64,000 nt of DNA from JBEEFP01 sp041166085 (GCA_041166085.1 JBEEFP010000006.1:1-64000), one strand, 5' to 3'. Shown: positions 49,751 to 58,864, counted from the first letter of the stretch. Numbers and translations are program-made. Notes: generated by a model from the sequence alone, not told the origin.

Positions 49751-50886
49751 GTCGACCGCTCTCGGCCCGCGACCGCCGCCGCGAGGGCGGTGGTGATCGG
49801 CACCGAGGCCACCAGGCCGATGCTGCCGACGAGCGTGCGCACGAGCTCGGCGGCAACCGTCTCGCCGGTGAGCACGTCACCGAGACCCCGGTTGGCTTCG
49901 ACGAACAGCACCAGGAGCGGCAGAGACGCACCCGCGTACGCGAGCACCAGGGTGTTCACCACGGACGCGATGTGGTCGCGTCCGATGTTGAGCGCCTTGC
50001 GGTACAGCTCCCGCCCACCCAGCTCGGGGTTGGCCTCGTGCAGCTCCCAGACCGCGGACGCCTGGGTGACAGTGACGTCGTCGAGCACACCGAGGGAACC
50101 GATGATCACCCCGCCCAGCAACAGCCCTCGGAGGTCGATGTGCGACGACAGGGCCTGGAGGTAGCCCGCTTCCTCGTCCGCCAGTCCCGTGAGATGAGTG
50201 AGAGCGACGAACCCGGACGCGAGGGCGGCGATGAGGATCAGGCTGGCCAGGGTTCCGAGCACGGCTGTCGTCGTGCGCACCTCGAAGCCGTGGGCGAGGT
50301 AGAGGTTGACGAGGAGGGCGGCGGCCGCGCCGAACACCGCCACCCACACGGGGCTCTTGCCCTCGAGTATGGCGGGCAGGACGAAGCCGGTCAGGATCAC
50401 GAAGGTCACCGCCAGGCCGCCCAGCGCCCGAAGCCCACGCCACCGTCCGAGGACGCACACGGCTATCGCGAAGACGGCCCCGAGGAGCAGTAGGGGCGCG
50501 CGTCGCTCGAAGTCGGAGAAGTAGTACTGCTGCCCCGGGTCGGCGTCGGCCGTGTAGCCGAGGACGAGGTGGTCGCCATCGTGGATGACCGGCGTCCCGG
50601 GCCCGGTGGGGTTCTCGACGATGACGACCGTGCCCTTGTCGGGGCCGTCGGCCAGCTTCACCGACGCGACGGTGCAGGTGACCCTGTCGGCGGCGCGCGT
50701 CCCTTCGCACGGCTTGACCTCGAGCAACTCGACCCGACCGCGCACGAGCTGCGCCTTGGGGCCCAGCGCCTTGGAGATGTCGGGGCGGTGGCCACGCGGC
50801 CACAGCACGACGAGGCCGGTCACGGTGACAACCGCAGCGGCGACGACGACCGTCAGCAGGCGCCGGTGCGTCACCTGCGGCGACAT
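49747..50886 (-). CDS. YibE/F family membrane protein
   Basis: A 379-aa protein: one N-terminal helix, an extracytoplasmic beta domain (about 40-135), then seven helices with GVLDDVTVTQASAVWELHEA and NTLVLAYAGASLPLLVLF, which are hallmarks of YibE/F. Function in the family is not established. It lies between serS and the ZnuA-like gene, overlapping both, so a link to metal uptake is possible. Confidence 0.85.
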   Translation of the reverse strand: MSPQVTHRRLLTVVVAAAVVTVTGLVVLWPRGHRPDISKALGPKAQLVRGRVELLEVKPCEGTRAADRVTCTVASVKLADGPDKGTVVIVENPTGPGTPVIHDGDHLVLGYTADADPGQQYYFSDFERRAPLLLLGAVFAIAVCVLGRWRGLRALGGLAVTFVILTGFVLPAILEGKSPVWVAVFGAAAALLVNLYLAHGFEVRTTTAVLGTLASLILIAALASGFVALTHLTGLADEEAGYLQALSSHIDLRGLLLGGVIIGSLGVLDDVTVTQASAVWELHEANPELGGRELYRKALNIGRDHIASVVNTLVLAYAGASLPLLVLFVEANRGLGDVLTGETVAAELVRTLVGSIGLVASVPITTALAAAVAGRERST

Positions 50887-52175
50887 CACGGCGCGGTGAT
50901 CGCCGTCGCCCCGCGCATGTAAGGGTGCAGGGCGGGGGGGATCGCGACCGACCCGTCCGCCTGCCGGTTGGCTTCCACCAGCGCGGCCCACACGCGCGGC
51001 ACCGCCAGCGCCGAGCCGTTCAGGGTGTGCACGAAGGCGGTGCCCCCGCCGGCCGCCGGCTTGTATCGGATGTTGGCGCGCCTGGCCTGGTAGTCGGTGA
51101 ACCACGACACCGACGAGACCTCGAGCCACATGTCGCAGCCCGGCGCGTAGACCTCGAGGTCGTATTGGCGGTAGTGGGACTGGCCCAGATCGGCCGCGCA
51201 GATCTCGAGCCAGCGGTAGCCCAGGCCGAGCGCGGCGATGGTGCCCTCGGCGCGGTCCATGAGCTCGGTGTGCAGCGCGGGCGCCTGCTCGGGCGTGGTG
51301 TACGCCAGGATCTCGACCTTGTCGAACTCGTGGACCCGCAGGAGGCCGCGCGTGTCGCGGCCTGCCGCGCCCGCTTCTCGGCGGTAGCACGGGCTGTAGG
51401 CCATGAGCCGCATGGGCAGTGCTGCTTCGGCCAGCACCTCGTCGCGCCCGATCGACGTGAGGGGCACTTCGGCGGTGGGGATGCACCACAGGTCGTCGCG
51501 CTCGATGGCGTAGGCGTCCTCCGCGAACTTGGGCAGCTGACCGGTGGCGACCATGGTCTCGGTGCGCACGAGGGTGGGCGGACGCACCTCCTCGAAGGCA
51601 TCGGCATTGCGGTCGAGGGCGAGCTGCACGAGGGCCCGGTTGAGGGTGGCTCCTGCTCGTCGGTACAGCACGAACATGGAGCCGGCGATCTTGGCGCCAC
51701 GGGCCAGGTCGAGGATCCCGAGCTCCTCGCCGATCTCCCAGTGAGGCACACGCTGGTAATCCGCGTAGTCCTCCGCGGTCGCCGGTCCTTCGACCCGCAC
51801 CACCACGTTGTCGTCGGCCGACGCGCCGTCGGGCGCGTCCGGTGATGGGATGTTGGGCAGCCGCAGGAGCAGCTCGCGCAGCTCGGCCTCGGCGGTCGCG
51901 GCCTCCTGCTCGAGGACCTTCAGCCCTTCGCCGCGCTCGCGGCTCTCGGCGGCAGCGGCGGCCGCGCTCGCTTCGTCGCCGTCCCGCTTGAACCTCCCGA
52001 CGTCCTTGGACAGTCGGTTGACCTCGGCCCGCTCGTGATCCCGTCGAGTGACGAGATCCATCGCCTTCCGGTCAGCCGCAGCTACAGCGTCGACATCAGC
52101 CCCGGCAACTCCTTTCCGCGCCAGCGCCGACCGCACCACGTCCATTTCGGAGCGCAGGCGGCGAACGTCGATCAT
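50886..52175 (-). CDS. serS: Seryl-tRNA synthetase
   Basis: A 429-aa class II synthetase: N-terminal coiled coil (about 20-105) for tRNA-Ser, then motif 2 YSPCYRREAGAAGRDTRGLL, motif 3 region NGSALAVPRVWAALVEANRQ and TAEVPLTS. It charges tRNA-Ser. ATG at 52175 is nine bases from a leftward -10 (TACCGT), so the mRNA is probably leaderless. YibE/F starts in its stop codon (TGATG). Confidence 0.95.
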   Translation of the reverse strand: MIDVRRLRSEMDVVRSALARKGVAGADVDAVAAADRKAMDLVTRRDHERAEVNRLSKDVGRFKRDGDEASAAAAAAESRERGEGLKVLEQEAATAEAELRELLLRLPNIPSPDAPDGASADDNVVVRVEGPATAEDYADYQRVPHWEIGEELGILDLARGAKIAGSMFVLYRRAGATLNRALVQLALDRNADAFEEVRPPTLVRTETMVATGQLPKFAEDAYAIERDDLWCIPTAEVPLTSIGRDEVLAEAALPMRLMAYSPCYRREAGAAGRDTRGLLRVHEFDKVEILAYTTPEQAPALHTELMDRAEGTIAALGLGYRWLEICAADLGQSHYRQYDLEVYAPGCDMWLEVSSVSWFTDYQARRANIRYKPAAGGGTAFVHTLNGSALAVPRVWAALVEANRQADGSVAIPPALHPYMRGATAITAP

Positions 52176-52184
52176 GGGACTTGG

Positions 52185-52194
52185 ACGGTAGCGT
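52185..52194. promoter_or_regulatory. Bidirectional -10 element between serS and an ABC exporter
   Basis: ACGGTAGCGT holds TACCGT leftward (52190-52185), nine bases from the serS ATG, and TAGCGT rightward (52189-52194), eight bases from the ABC ATPase GTG. The intergenic region is 27 bases, the same as at 44707-44733, with the same shared TA. Confidence 0.5.
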
Positions 52195-52202
52195 GCCGAC
52201 CC

Positions 52203-53111
52203 GTGCCCGCCGTGGTCGTTTCGGACCTGGTCGTGCGGTACGGACCAGTCACCGCCGTCGACCACCTGTCGTTCACCGCCGAGGCGGGCGAGATCGTCGC
52301 GTTGCTCGGGCCGAACGGCGCGGGGAAGACCTCGACGGTCGAGACACTCGAGGGCTACCGGCGTCCGTCGTCGGGAACGGCCCGCGTCCTCGACCTCGAC
52401 CCGCTCGCCGACCGCACCGCCCTCCTCCCCGCCATCGGCGTGATGCTGCAACGAGGCGGCGTCTACCCCACCATGGGACCGGCCGCCGTGCTGCGGCTGT
52501 TCGCGGCCTACTACGACGATCCGTCCGACCCCGCCGAGTTGCTGGAGCGGGTCGGACTGACGCCGGTGGCCCGCACGCCATGGCGGCGTCTCTCCGGCGG
52601 CGAGCAGCAGCGCCTGTCGCTTGCCCTCGCGTTGATCGGGCGTCCCCGCGTCGCTTTCCTCGACGAGCCCACCGCCGGCGTCGATCCGCAGGGACGGCAG
52701 GCCATCCGTGCCGAGGTGCGCCGCCTACGGGACGAGGGCGTGTGCGTCCTGCTCACGACCCACGAGCTCGACGAGGCGGAGCGGGTGGCCGACCGGGTCG
52801 TGATCATCGACCACGGCCGGGTCGTCGCCACCGGCACACCGGCCGAGCTCATGCAGGCAGGCGGCGGAGGCGACATCCGGTTCGGCGCACCGCCTGCGCT
52901 CGACACCGCGGGTCTCGCCGCCGCTGTGGGGGCGCCGGTGATCGAGGAGTCGCCGGGCGAGTACCGCGTCGACGGCGACGCGTCCCCCAACCGCGTGGCC
53001 GCCCTCACCGCCTGGCTGGCCCAGGAGGGCCTCCCCCTGGCCGACCTGCGCGCCGGCCGCCAGACCCTCGAGGACGTCTTCCTCCGCCTGACGGGCGACG
53101 GGGCCGAATGA
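52203..53111 (+). CDS. ABC transporter ATP-binding protein (ABC-2 exporter type)
   Basis: A 302-aa ATPase: Walker A LLGPNGAGKTSTVE, signature RLSGGEQQRLSLALAL, Walker B VAFLDEPTAGVDPQG, switch LLTTHELDEAERVADRVVII. A C-terminal 80-residue extension is typical of exporter ATPases of this kind. GTG at 52203 has no ribosome site and is probably leaderless. The permease follows after a hairpin-bearing 67-base gap. Confidence 0.88.
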   Translation: MPAVVVSDLVVRYGPVTAVDHLSFTAEAGEIVALLGPNGAGKTSTVETLEGYRRPSSGTARVLDLDPLADRTALLPAIGVMLQRGGVYPTMGPAAVLRLFAAYYDDPSDPAELLERVGLTPVARTPWRRLSGGEQQRLSLALALIGRPRVAFLDEPTAGVDPQGRQAIRAEVRRLRDEGVCVLLTTHELDEAERVADRVVIIDHGRVVATGTPAELMQAGGGGDIRFGAPPALDTAGLAAAVGAPVIEESPGEYRVDGDASPNRVAALTAWLAQEGLPLADLRAGRQTLEDVFLRLTGDGAE

Positions 53112-53121
53112 CACTCCTCCT

Positions 53122-53170
53122 GACTTTTTCGCGATGTGAGCGGCATATCCGGTCGAATCGCGAAAAAGTC
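53122..53170 (+). terminator. Perfect 14-bp inverted repeat between the ABC ATPase and permease genes
   Basis: GACTTTTTCGCGAT (53122-53135) and ATCGCGAAAAAGTC (53157-53170) are exact complements around a 21-base loop. It would act as an attenuator lowering permease expression, or protect the ATPase message. It is not placed at an operon end, so calling it a terminator is tentative. Confidence 0.45.
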
Positions 53171-53178
53171 GATCGGGG

Positions 53179-53907
53179 TTGGGCCCGTTGAGGAAGCTCG
53201 CCGCGCAGACGCGCACCGAGGTCGGGATGACGTTGCGGCGCGGGGAGTCGCTGCTGCTCGCGCTCGGGATCCCGGTGCTGCTGCTGGTGTTCTTCTCCAT
53301 CGTCGACGTGCTGCCCACGGACACCAAGGACCCGGTGGACTTCCTCGCGCCGGGCGTGCTCGCCCTCGCGGTGATGTCGACGGCCATGGTCGGCCTCGGC
53401 ATCGCCACCGGGTTCGAGCGGCAGTACCTGGTGCTCAAGCGACTCGGCACCACACCGCTCGGACGACCTGCGCTGCTGCTGGCCAAGACCGCGGCCGTCG
53501 TGACCGTCGAGGTCGTGCAGGTGGCGGTGCTGGTGCCGGTTGCGCTCGCCCTCGGATGGCGACCGCATGGCAACGTGGCCCTTGCCCTCGCCGCCGTCGT
53601 CGTCGCGACCATCGCCTTCGCCGGCCTGGGCCTGCTCATGGCCGGGACCTTGCGGGCCGAGGTCACCTTGGCCGCGGCCAACGGGCTCTACCTGGTGCTG
53701 CTCCTGCTCGGCGGAATGATCGTGCCTCTCGGCAAGCTGCCCGGTGCCCTCCGGGTCGTGGCACGGGCCCTCCCGGCCGCCGCGCTCTCGGACGCCCTCC
53801 ACGCCGCCCTCGGCTCCGGCGCCGTCCCGCGTCAGGCTTGGATCGTGCTCGCTATTTGGGCTGTGGTTGCGCCGGCGGCGGCGGCGGTCCTGTTCCGCTG
53901 GGAATAG
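53179..53907 (+). CDS. ABC-2 type transporter permease
   Basis: A 242-aa, six-helix ABC-2 permease: GFERQYLVLKRLGTTPLGRP is the usual cytoplasmic loop after helix 2, and GMIVPLGKLPGALRVVARAL the C-terminal ABC-2 signature. It pairs with the ATPase just upstream. The start is TTG at 53179 or TTG at 53188; the latter has GGGG nine bases upstream. The 3' end overlaps the convergent ctaG gene by 56 bases. Confidence 0.85.
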   Translation: MGPLRKLAAQTRTEVGMTLRRGESLLLALGIPVLLLVFFSIVDVLPTDTKDPVDFLAPGVLALAVMSTAMVGLGIATGFERQYLVLKRLGTTPLGRPALLLAKTAAVVTVEVVQVAVLVPVALALGWRPHGNVALALAAVVVATIAFAGLGLLMAGTLRAEVTLAAANGLYLVLLLLGGMIVPLGKLPGALRVVARALPAAALSDALHAALGSGAVPRQAWIVLAIWAVVAPAAAAVLFRWE

Positions 53908-54751
53908 GCGGTGGAGGCACGTCGTGGAGTTCGCGCTCGACGTCGGCCCATGTCAGCACGCCTCGGCGCTCGCGCTCGCTGCGGGCGTACCAGCGGAAGA
54001 ACATCACGGCGATGATCGTCCAGATCAGTCCTCCGCCGACCACCTTCATCACGCCGCCCGCCATCTGCTGGTCGGCGATCAAGGTGATGTCGAACGGCCG
54101 CGGCACCTTGGCGTAGTACTGGTACAGCGGCGAGTCACCGAAGGTGAGAAACGACGCGGGCACGGTCGGGATGACTGACTGCAGGAAGAGGTAGATCATG
54201 CGGCCCGGGTCGCCGATGCTCGGGTACTCGGGGAGTCGGTTGATCACGGGGAACCACATGATGACGGCAGTGGTGAAGAGCACGACGTGCACCGCGAAGT
54301 GCGCAGGCTCGCGCGGCACGACCCAGTCGACGAGGGCGGGCCAGTGGGACACCGCGATGACGGTGTTGAACAGCAGAGCCGCGGGCAGGGGGCGGGCGAG
54401 GCGGGTGAAGGCCCAGTGGACGAAGCGGGGTCGCAGCAGGCCCCGCAGCACCGCGGCCGGCAGCCCCAGTAAGAGCAGCGGCGGCGCCACGAACGTCACG
54501 ATGAGGTGCTGCACCATGTGCACGCTCAGCAGGTAGCGCTCACTGATGTCGTGGATGGGCCAGTCGGACGCCGCCTCGAGGGCGAGGACGCCGAACGCGA
54601 ACCACACCGCCTTGCGTCGCTGCACCCGCAGCTCGTCGGGTGCAGGCGCCCAGTGGCGGCGGGCGACCACGTAGCCCACGATCAGTGCGCCCATGACGGC
54701 CCAGACGTCCGGGTGGGCATGCCACGCCCACGGAGACGCCGTCGCCGTCAC
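53852..54751 (-). CDS. CtaG-type cytochrome c oxidase assembly protein
   Basis: A 299-aa protein of the caa3_CtaG family with seven helices: SVHMVQHLIVTFVAPPLLLL, VSHWPALVDWV, PAHFAVHVVLFTTAVIMWFP and IADQQMAGGVMKVVGGGLIW, including the conserved His and Met-rich positions. It helps build the copper sites of caa3 oxidase. GTG at 54751 overlaps the ctaF stop (GTGA); it is the last gene of the operon. Pro-rich C-terminus. Confidence 0.88.
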   Translation of the reverse strand: MTATASPWAWHAHPDVWAVMGALIVGYVVARRHWAPAPDELRVQRRKAVWFAFGVLALEAASDWPIHDISERYLLSVHMVQHLIVTFVAPPLLLLGLPAAVLRGLLRPRFVHWAFTRLARPLPAALLFNTVIAVSHWPALVDWVVPREPAHFAVHVVLFTTAVIMWFPVINRLPEYPSIGDPGRMIYLFLQSVIPTVPASFLTFGDSPLYQYYAKVPRPFDITLIADQQMAGGVMKVVGGGLIWTIIAVMFFRWYARSERERRGVLTWADVERELHDVPPPPIPSGTGPPPPPAQPQPK

Positions 54752-55092
54752 CTGCTGAAGACCCCCAGCGTCGACATGTAGGCGATGTACACGAAGCAGG
54801 CGAGCACGAAACCGGCGACGAAGAGACGGCGGAGCACGCGGTTGTCGAACTTGAGATGCATGAAGAACGCGACCACGGCCACGAACTTGATCGCCGAGAG
54901 GAAGAGCAGGGCGTAGTTGTTGGCCGCGCCCAGGTTCTTGTAATAGAGGGCGACCTCGATGCCGGTGACGATGGCGAGGCCGATGGCGACCTTGATGTAG
55001 AAGGCGTCCGACGGGTGGGCGTGGCGGGCGTCGGGCTGGCCCACGTCCTCAGCGGGCTCCGCCGGGTGGGAGGCGTGGTCGGTGCTGGTCAC
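54748..55092 (-). CDS. Cytochrome c oxidase subunit IV-type small subunit
   Basis: A 114-aa three-helix protein with the COX4/CtaF-like core AFFMHLKFDNRVLRRLFVAG and IEVALYYKNLG. It is a structural subunit of the caa3 oxidase. GTG/ATG start at 55092, 11 bases after the ctaE stop. Confidence 0.85.
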   Translation of the reverse strand: MTSTDHASHPAEPAEDVGQPDARHAHPSDAFYIKVAIGLAIVTGIEVALYYKNLGAANNYALLFLSAIKFVAVVAFFMHLKFDNRVLRRLFVAGFVLACFVYIAYMSTLGVFSR

Positions 55093-55103
55093 TTGGTGCC
55101 TCC

Positions 55104-55727
55104 CTAGGGGTGTGGTGACGGGATGAGGTACACGACCGTGAAGATCACGATCCAGACGATGTCGACGAAGTGCCAGTAGAGGCCGGCGATCTCCACGACC
55201 TCCGACTTCTCCTGCGGGAGGTTGCCTCGCAGCGACAGACCGACGAGTGACAGCAGCATCACGATGCCGAGGGTGACGTGCACGCCGTGGAACCCGGTGA
55301 GCACGAAGAAGCTCGAGCCGAAGAGGTTGGTCTTGATGGTGAGTCCTTCACGGATGAAGGTCGTGAACTCGTACACCTGACCGGCCACGAAGCTGGCTCC
55401 CAACAGGGCGGTGGCGCACAGCCACACGCGCAGGCGGCGATGATCGCCCCGCTGGATGGCGGACAGGGCCAGCACCATGGTGAGCGAGCTCATGAGGAGC
55501 ACGAACGAGCTCACCGACGTGTACGGGATGTCGTAGATCTGCTTCGGCGTCGGACCGCTGATGCTGCGCCCGCGGTAGAGGAAGTACGTCGAGATCAGTG
55601 CGCCGAACAGCAGGCACTCGGAGCCCAGGAACGCCCACATCGCCAGCTTCTCGTTGGAGACGCCCGTGACAGTGACGTGGGCGTGCTCGACGGTCGAGTG
55701 CTCGAGTGACGCCGCGGTGTCAGCCAT
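55104..55727 (-). CDS. ctaE: Cytochrome c oxidase subunit III
   Basis: A 207-aa five-helix subunit III: KLAMWAFLGSECLLFGALIS, VYEFTTFIREGLTIKTNLFG, TGFHGVHVTLGIVMLLSLVG and GLYWHFVDIVWIVIFTVVYL are all standard. ATG at 55727 overlaps the ctaD stop. Confidence 0.94.
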   Translation of the reverse strand: MADTAASLEHSTVEHAHVTVTGVSNEKLAMWAFLGSECLLFGALISTYFLYRGRSISGPTPKQIYDIPYTSVSSFVLLMSSLTMVLALSAIQRGDHRRLRVWLCATALLGASFVAGQVYEFTTFIREGLTIKTNLFGSSFFVLTGFHGVHVTLGIVMLLSLVGLSLRGNLPQEKSEVVEIAGLYWHFVDIVWIVIFTVVYLIPSPHP

Positions 55728-57759
55728 TCGGTGCCTCCTCGCCGGCCGGCTCTTCCGCGGGCGCGTCGCCCGCGCCGACGGCGACGAGATCGCCGTCGCC
55801 TGGGCCGATGGCGGGCGGAGGTTCTGCGGCAGGGTCCTCGGGCTCGGCCGACGGCTCGATGGCCCAGGCGTAGAGCCCGGCGAGGACGATCAACGCTCCG
55901 ACGACCGACACGAGGTACGCGCCGTAGATCATCCCGTACGCGATCACCGGAAGACCGAAGGACGCCACCAGCGGGAAGTACGACGGCGAGGGCATGTGGA
56001 TGCCATGGCCATCTGCGTGACCCTCGGCATGGGCGCCGTCGGGCTCTGCAGCGCCATCGGCCTCGATCTTCACCAGCCGGCCCTGCTCGTCCTCGGTGTA
56101 CTTGCGATGCCAGAAGTCGTCGAGGGCATGGACGGTGGGCACCTCGGCGAAGTTGTACGAGGGCGGCGGTGACGGGATCGTCCACTCGAGGGTCCTGGCG
56201 TCCCAAGGGTCGGCCGGGCAGGGCACGGGATCACGCCGGTGCTGGCGGCGACTGGCGAACACGTTGCCCAGGAACACGAGCACCGACACGGCGATGACGA
56301 AGGCACCGATCGTCGACAGCAGGTTGTAGAAGTCCCAGCCCTGATGTCCGGCGTAGGTGTAGATGCGGCGGGGCATGCCCATGAGGCCGAGCATGTGGAA
56401 CGGCCCGAACGTCAGGTTGAACCCGATCAGCCAGAGCCAGAAATGGACCTTGCCCAGGCGCTCGCTGAGCATGTGGCCGAAGAACTTGGGCCACCAGTAG
56501 TAGAGGCCGCCCATGATCCCGAAGAGGGCGCCGCCGAAGAGCACGTAGTGGAAGTGGGCGACGACGTAATAGGTGTCGGTCTGCTGACGGTCGTGGGGCG
56601 AGACGGCATGGGTCACGCCGGACAGCCCACCGATGGTGAACATGAAGATGAACGCCATGGCGAAGAGCATCGGCGTCCGGAACCGGAGTGAGCCGCCCCA
56701 ACAGGTGGCCAACCAGTTGAAGATCTTCACGCCGGTCGGCACGGCGATGAACATGGTTGACACGGAGAAGGCGGAGATCGCCACCGGGCCCAGGCCCGTC
56801 GCGAACATGTGGTGCACCCACACGCCCCAACCCATGAAACCGATGGCGATGCCGGAGAACACGACGACCGGGTAGCCGAACAACGGCTTGCGGGCGAACA
56901 CCGGCAGGATCTCCGACACCATGCCCATCGACGGCAGGATGAGGATGTACACCTCGGGGTGACCGAACAGCCAGAAGAGGTGCTGCCACAACAGCGGGTC
57001 GCCGCCGGCCGCCGGGTTGAAGAAGTTGGCGCCGAAGAGGCGGTCGAACATCAACAGGAACAGGGCGATCGTGATGATCGGCATGGCGAACAGCAGCAGG
57101 AAGACCGTCACGAGGGTCATCCACACGAACAGCGGCATGCGCAACAACGTCATTCCTGGCGCGCGCAGGTTCACGATGGTGACGACGAAGTTCACGGCGC
57201 CGACCGTGGAGCTGATCCCGAGGATCAGGAGTCCGAAGATCCAGAAGTCGATGTTGTGGCCCGGCGAGAAGACGATGCTGGTCTGGGGGGCGTAGCCGAA
57301 CCAGCCGCCGTTCGGGGCGCCGCCGAGCAGCCAACTGCTGTTGAGAAGCAGGGCGCCGAAGAGGAACGTCCAGTAGCTGAACGCGTTCAGCCGCGGGAAG
57401 GCCACGTCCCGGGCGCCGATCATCAGCGGGATGAGGTAGTTGAAGAAGGCGTTCGTCATCGGCATGACGACGAGGAAGATCATCGTCGTGCCGTGCATGG
57501 TGAAGACCTGGTTGTAGGAGTCGGCCGACAGGATGGTGCCGTTGGGCTGGGCCAGCTGCAGGCGGATGAGCAGGGCCTCGAACCCGCCGACCAGGAAGAA
57601 CATGAAGGCGGTGACGCCGTAGAGGATCCCGATCTTCTTGTGGTCGATGGTGGTGAACCACGACCAGAAGCCGGTGGTGGCCCGCGGCCGGCGCAGCAGC
57701 GCGGGCTCCGCGGTCGGGACCTCGGGAGCGACGGGGACAGGTTCGACGATGGTGGCCAT
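55720..57759 (-). CDS. ctaD: Cytochrome c oxidase subunit I (caa3/aa3 type) with C-terminal extension
   Basis: A 679-aa catalytic subunit. All ligands are present: haem a H89 and H404, haem a3 H402, CuB H267 with cross-linked Tyr Y271 (GHPEVY), and H316/H317. The D-channel segment GARDVAFPRLNAF is intact. Residues 560-679 add two more helices and an acidic Ala/Pro-rich tail, a subunit IV-like fusion seen in some caa3 oxidases. It reduces O2 to water and pumps protons. Compare with the second subunit I at 61006. Confidence 0.95.
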   Translation of the reverse strand: MATIVEPVPVAPEVPTAEPALLRRPRATTGFWSWFTTIDHKKIGILYGVTAFMFFLVGGFEALLIRLQLAQPNGTILSADSYNQVFTMHGTTMIFLVVMPMTNAFFNYLIPLMIGARDVAFPRLNAFSYWTFLFGALLLNSSWLLGGAPNGGWFGYAPQTSIVFSPGHNIDFWIFGLLILGISSTVGAVNFVVTIVNLRAPGMTLLRMPLFVWMTLVTVFLLLFAMPIITIALFLLMFDRLFGANFFNPAAGGDPLLWQHLFWLFGHPEVYILILPSMGMVSEILPVFARKPLFGYPVVVFSGIAIGFMGWGVWVHHMFATGLGPVAISAFSVSTMFIAVPTGVKIFNWLATCWGGSLRFRTPMLFAMAFIFMFTIGGLSGVTHAVSPHDRQQTDTYYVVAHFHYVLFGGALFGIMGGLYYWWPKFFGHMLSERLGKVHFWLWLIGFNLTFGPFHMLGLMGMPRRIYTYAGHQGWDFYNLLSTIGAFVIAVSVLVFLGNVFASRRQHRRDPVPCPADPWDARTLEWTIPSPPPSYNFAEVPTVHALDDFWHRKYTEDEQGRLVKIEADGAAEPDGAHAEGHADGHGIHMPSPSYFPLVASFGLPVIAYGMIYGAYLVSVVGALIVLAGLYAWAIEPSAEPEDPAAEPPPAIGPGDGDLVAVGAGDAPAEEPAGEEAPNG

Positions 57760-57768
57760 GGTGCTCCG

Positions 57769-58797
57769 CTACTTGAGGGTGTCGAGGTAGGCGATCAGCT
57801 TCGTGATCTCGTCGTCGGTGAGGTGCAGGTTCGGCATGCCGAGGCCCTTGTCGGGATTCATCGGCTTCTCCTTCGGCGGGTCGAGCAGCCACCGGCGGAG
57901 GTTCTCGTTGTTCCTGTCGAAGATGGCGCCCGCAAAGGTCTCACGGCTGGCGAAGTGGGTCAGGTTGGGTCCGACCGCGCCCACCGAGTAGCCGCCGACC
58001 GTGTGGCAACCCGAACAGCCCTTGGAGCGGAACAGGCCGGCCCCGTCAGCGGCGGCGGTGCCGGCCGCAGGCGCCGTCGCCGGCTGTGCCTGTTGCTGGG
58101 TCCACGTCCGGAACGCGTCCTTCTCCATGGCGATCACGCGGAGGCGCATGTTGGCGTGGGACAGGCCGCAGTACTCGGTGCACTGGCCGTAGTAGGTGCC
58201 GGCCTTGTCGGCCTCGATCACCATGTGGTTCGTACGCCCGGGGATGACGTCGACCTTGCCCGCCAGCTTGGGCGGCCACCAGCTGTGGATGACGTCGGCC
58301 GACTGGAGGGTGACGTTGACCTTTGTGCCTACGGGGATGTGCAGCTCGTTGGCGGTGGTCACCTTCTCGGCCGGGTACTTGTACTCCCACCACCACTGGT
58401 GACCGACGACCGTCACCGCCATGGTGTCGGGGCCGGCAGCCGTGCGGTTGATGTCGATGACGGTGCTGACCGTCAGGATGCCGACGACGAGCAGTATGGC
58501 GGCGGGGATGGCCGTCCATCCCGCCTCCAGGATGGTGTTGCCGTGCACCTGCTTCGGCGCCCGGTCGTCGCCGCGGTCGCGGAACTTGATGATGATGAAC
58601 AGGGAGAGCCCGCCGACGAGGAAGAAGAAGATCGCCGCGATCGGGAAGACGATGTTCCAGAGGTGGTCCTCCTTGCGAGCCACCTCACCTTGGGCGTGGA
58701 GGATGTTCTGCTTGGTGTTGGCGCACCCGGCCAGCACCACGAGGGTGGTCGCCACCAACGTCAGCCGGGTCCGGGCACCGGACCAGCGCGCTCGCAT
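57769..58797 (-). CDS. ctaC: Cytochrome c oxidase subunit II with fused cytochrome c
   Basis: A 342-aa lipoprotein-type subunit II: lipobox LVVLAGC, two helices, CuA domain with HSWW and CTEYCGLSHANM supplying the six ligands, and a C-terminal cytochrome c with CSGCH. The fusion makes this a caa3-type oxidase that needs no soluble cytochrome c. ATG at 58797 follows GGAGGACGAGG; a longer frame to 58845 lacks a ribosome site. Confidence 0.94.
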   Translation of the reverse strand: MRARWSGARTRLTLVATTLVVLAGCANTKQNILHAQGEVARKEDHLWNIVFPIAAIFFFLVGGLSLFIIIKFRDRGDDRAPKQVHGNTILEAGWTAIPAAILLVVGILTVSTVIDINRTAAGPDTMAVTVVGHQWWWEYKYPAEKVTTANELHIPVGTKVNVTLQSADVIHSWWPPKLAGKVDVIPGRTNHMVIEADKAGTYYGQCTEYCGLSHANMRLRVIAMEKDAFRTWTQQQAQPATAPAAGTAAADGAGLFRSKGCSGCHTVGGYSVGAVGPNLTHFASRETFAGAIFDRNNENLRRWLLDPPKEKPMNPDKGLGMPNLHLTDDEITKLIAYLDTLK

Positions 58798-58827
58798 CAC
58801 CTCGTCCTCCGCTGGGAAGCCGCCACT

Positions 58828-58845
58828 TCGTGAAGCATTTCCCAT
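58828..58845. promoter_or_regulatory. Weak Rex-box-like sequence upstream of ctaC
   Basis: TCGTGAAGCATTTCCCAT fits TTGTGAA-N4-TTCACAA at 11 of 14 arm positions. It is 31 bases upstream of the ctaC ATG. The match is poor and may be chance. Confidence 0.2.
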
Positions 58846-58864
58846 GGTCTAGTGGCCGGACAAG

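Noticed and set aside
56809..58833. 674-codon frame antisense to ctaD and ctaC
   Set aside because: Composed of His/Glu/Arg-rich shadow sequence; the oxidase genes opposite have all catalytic residues.
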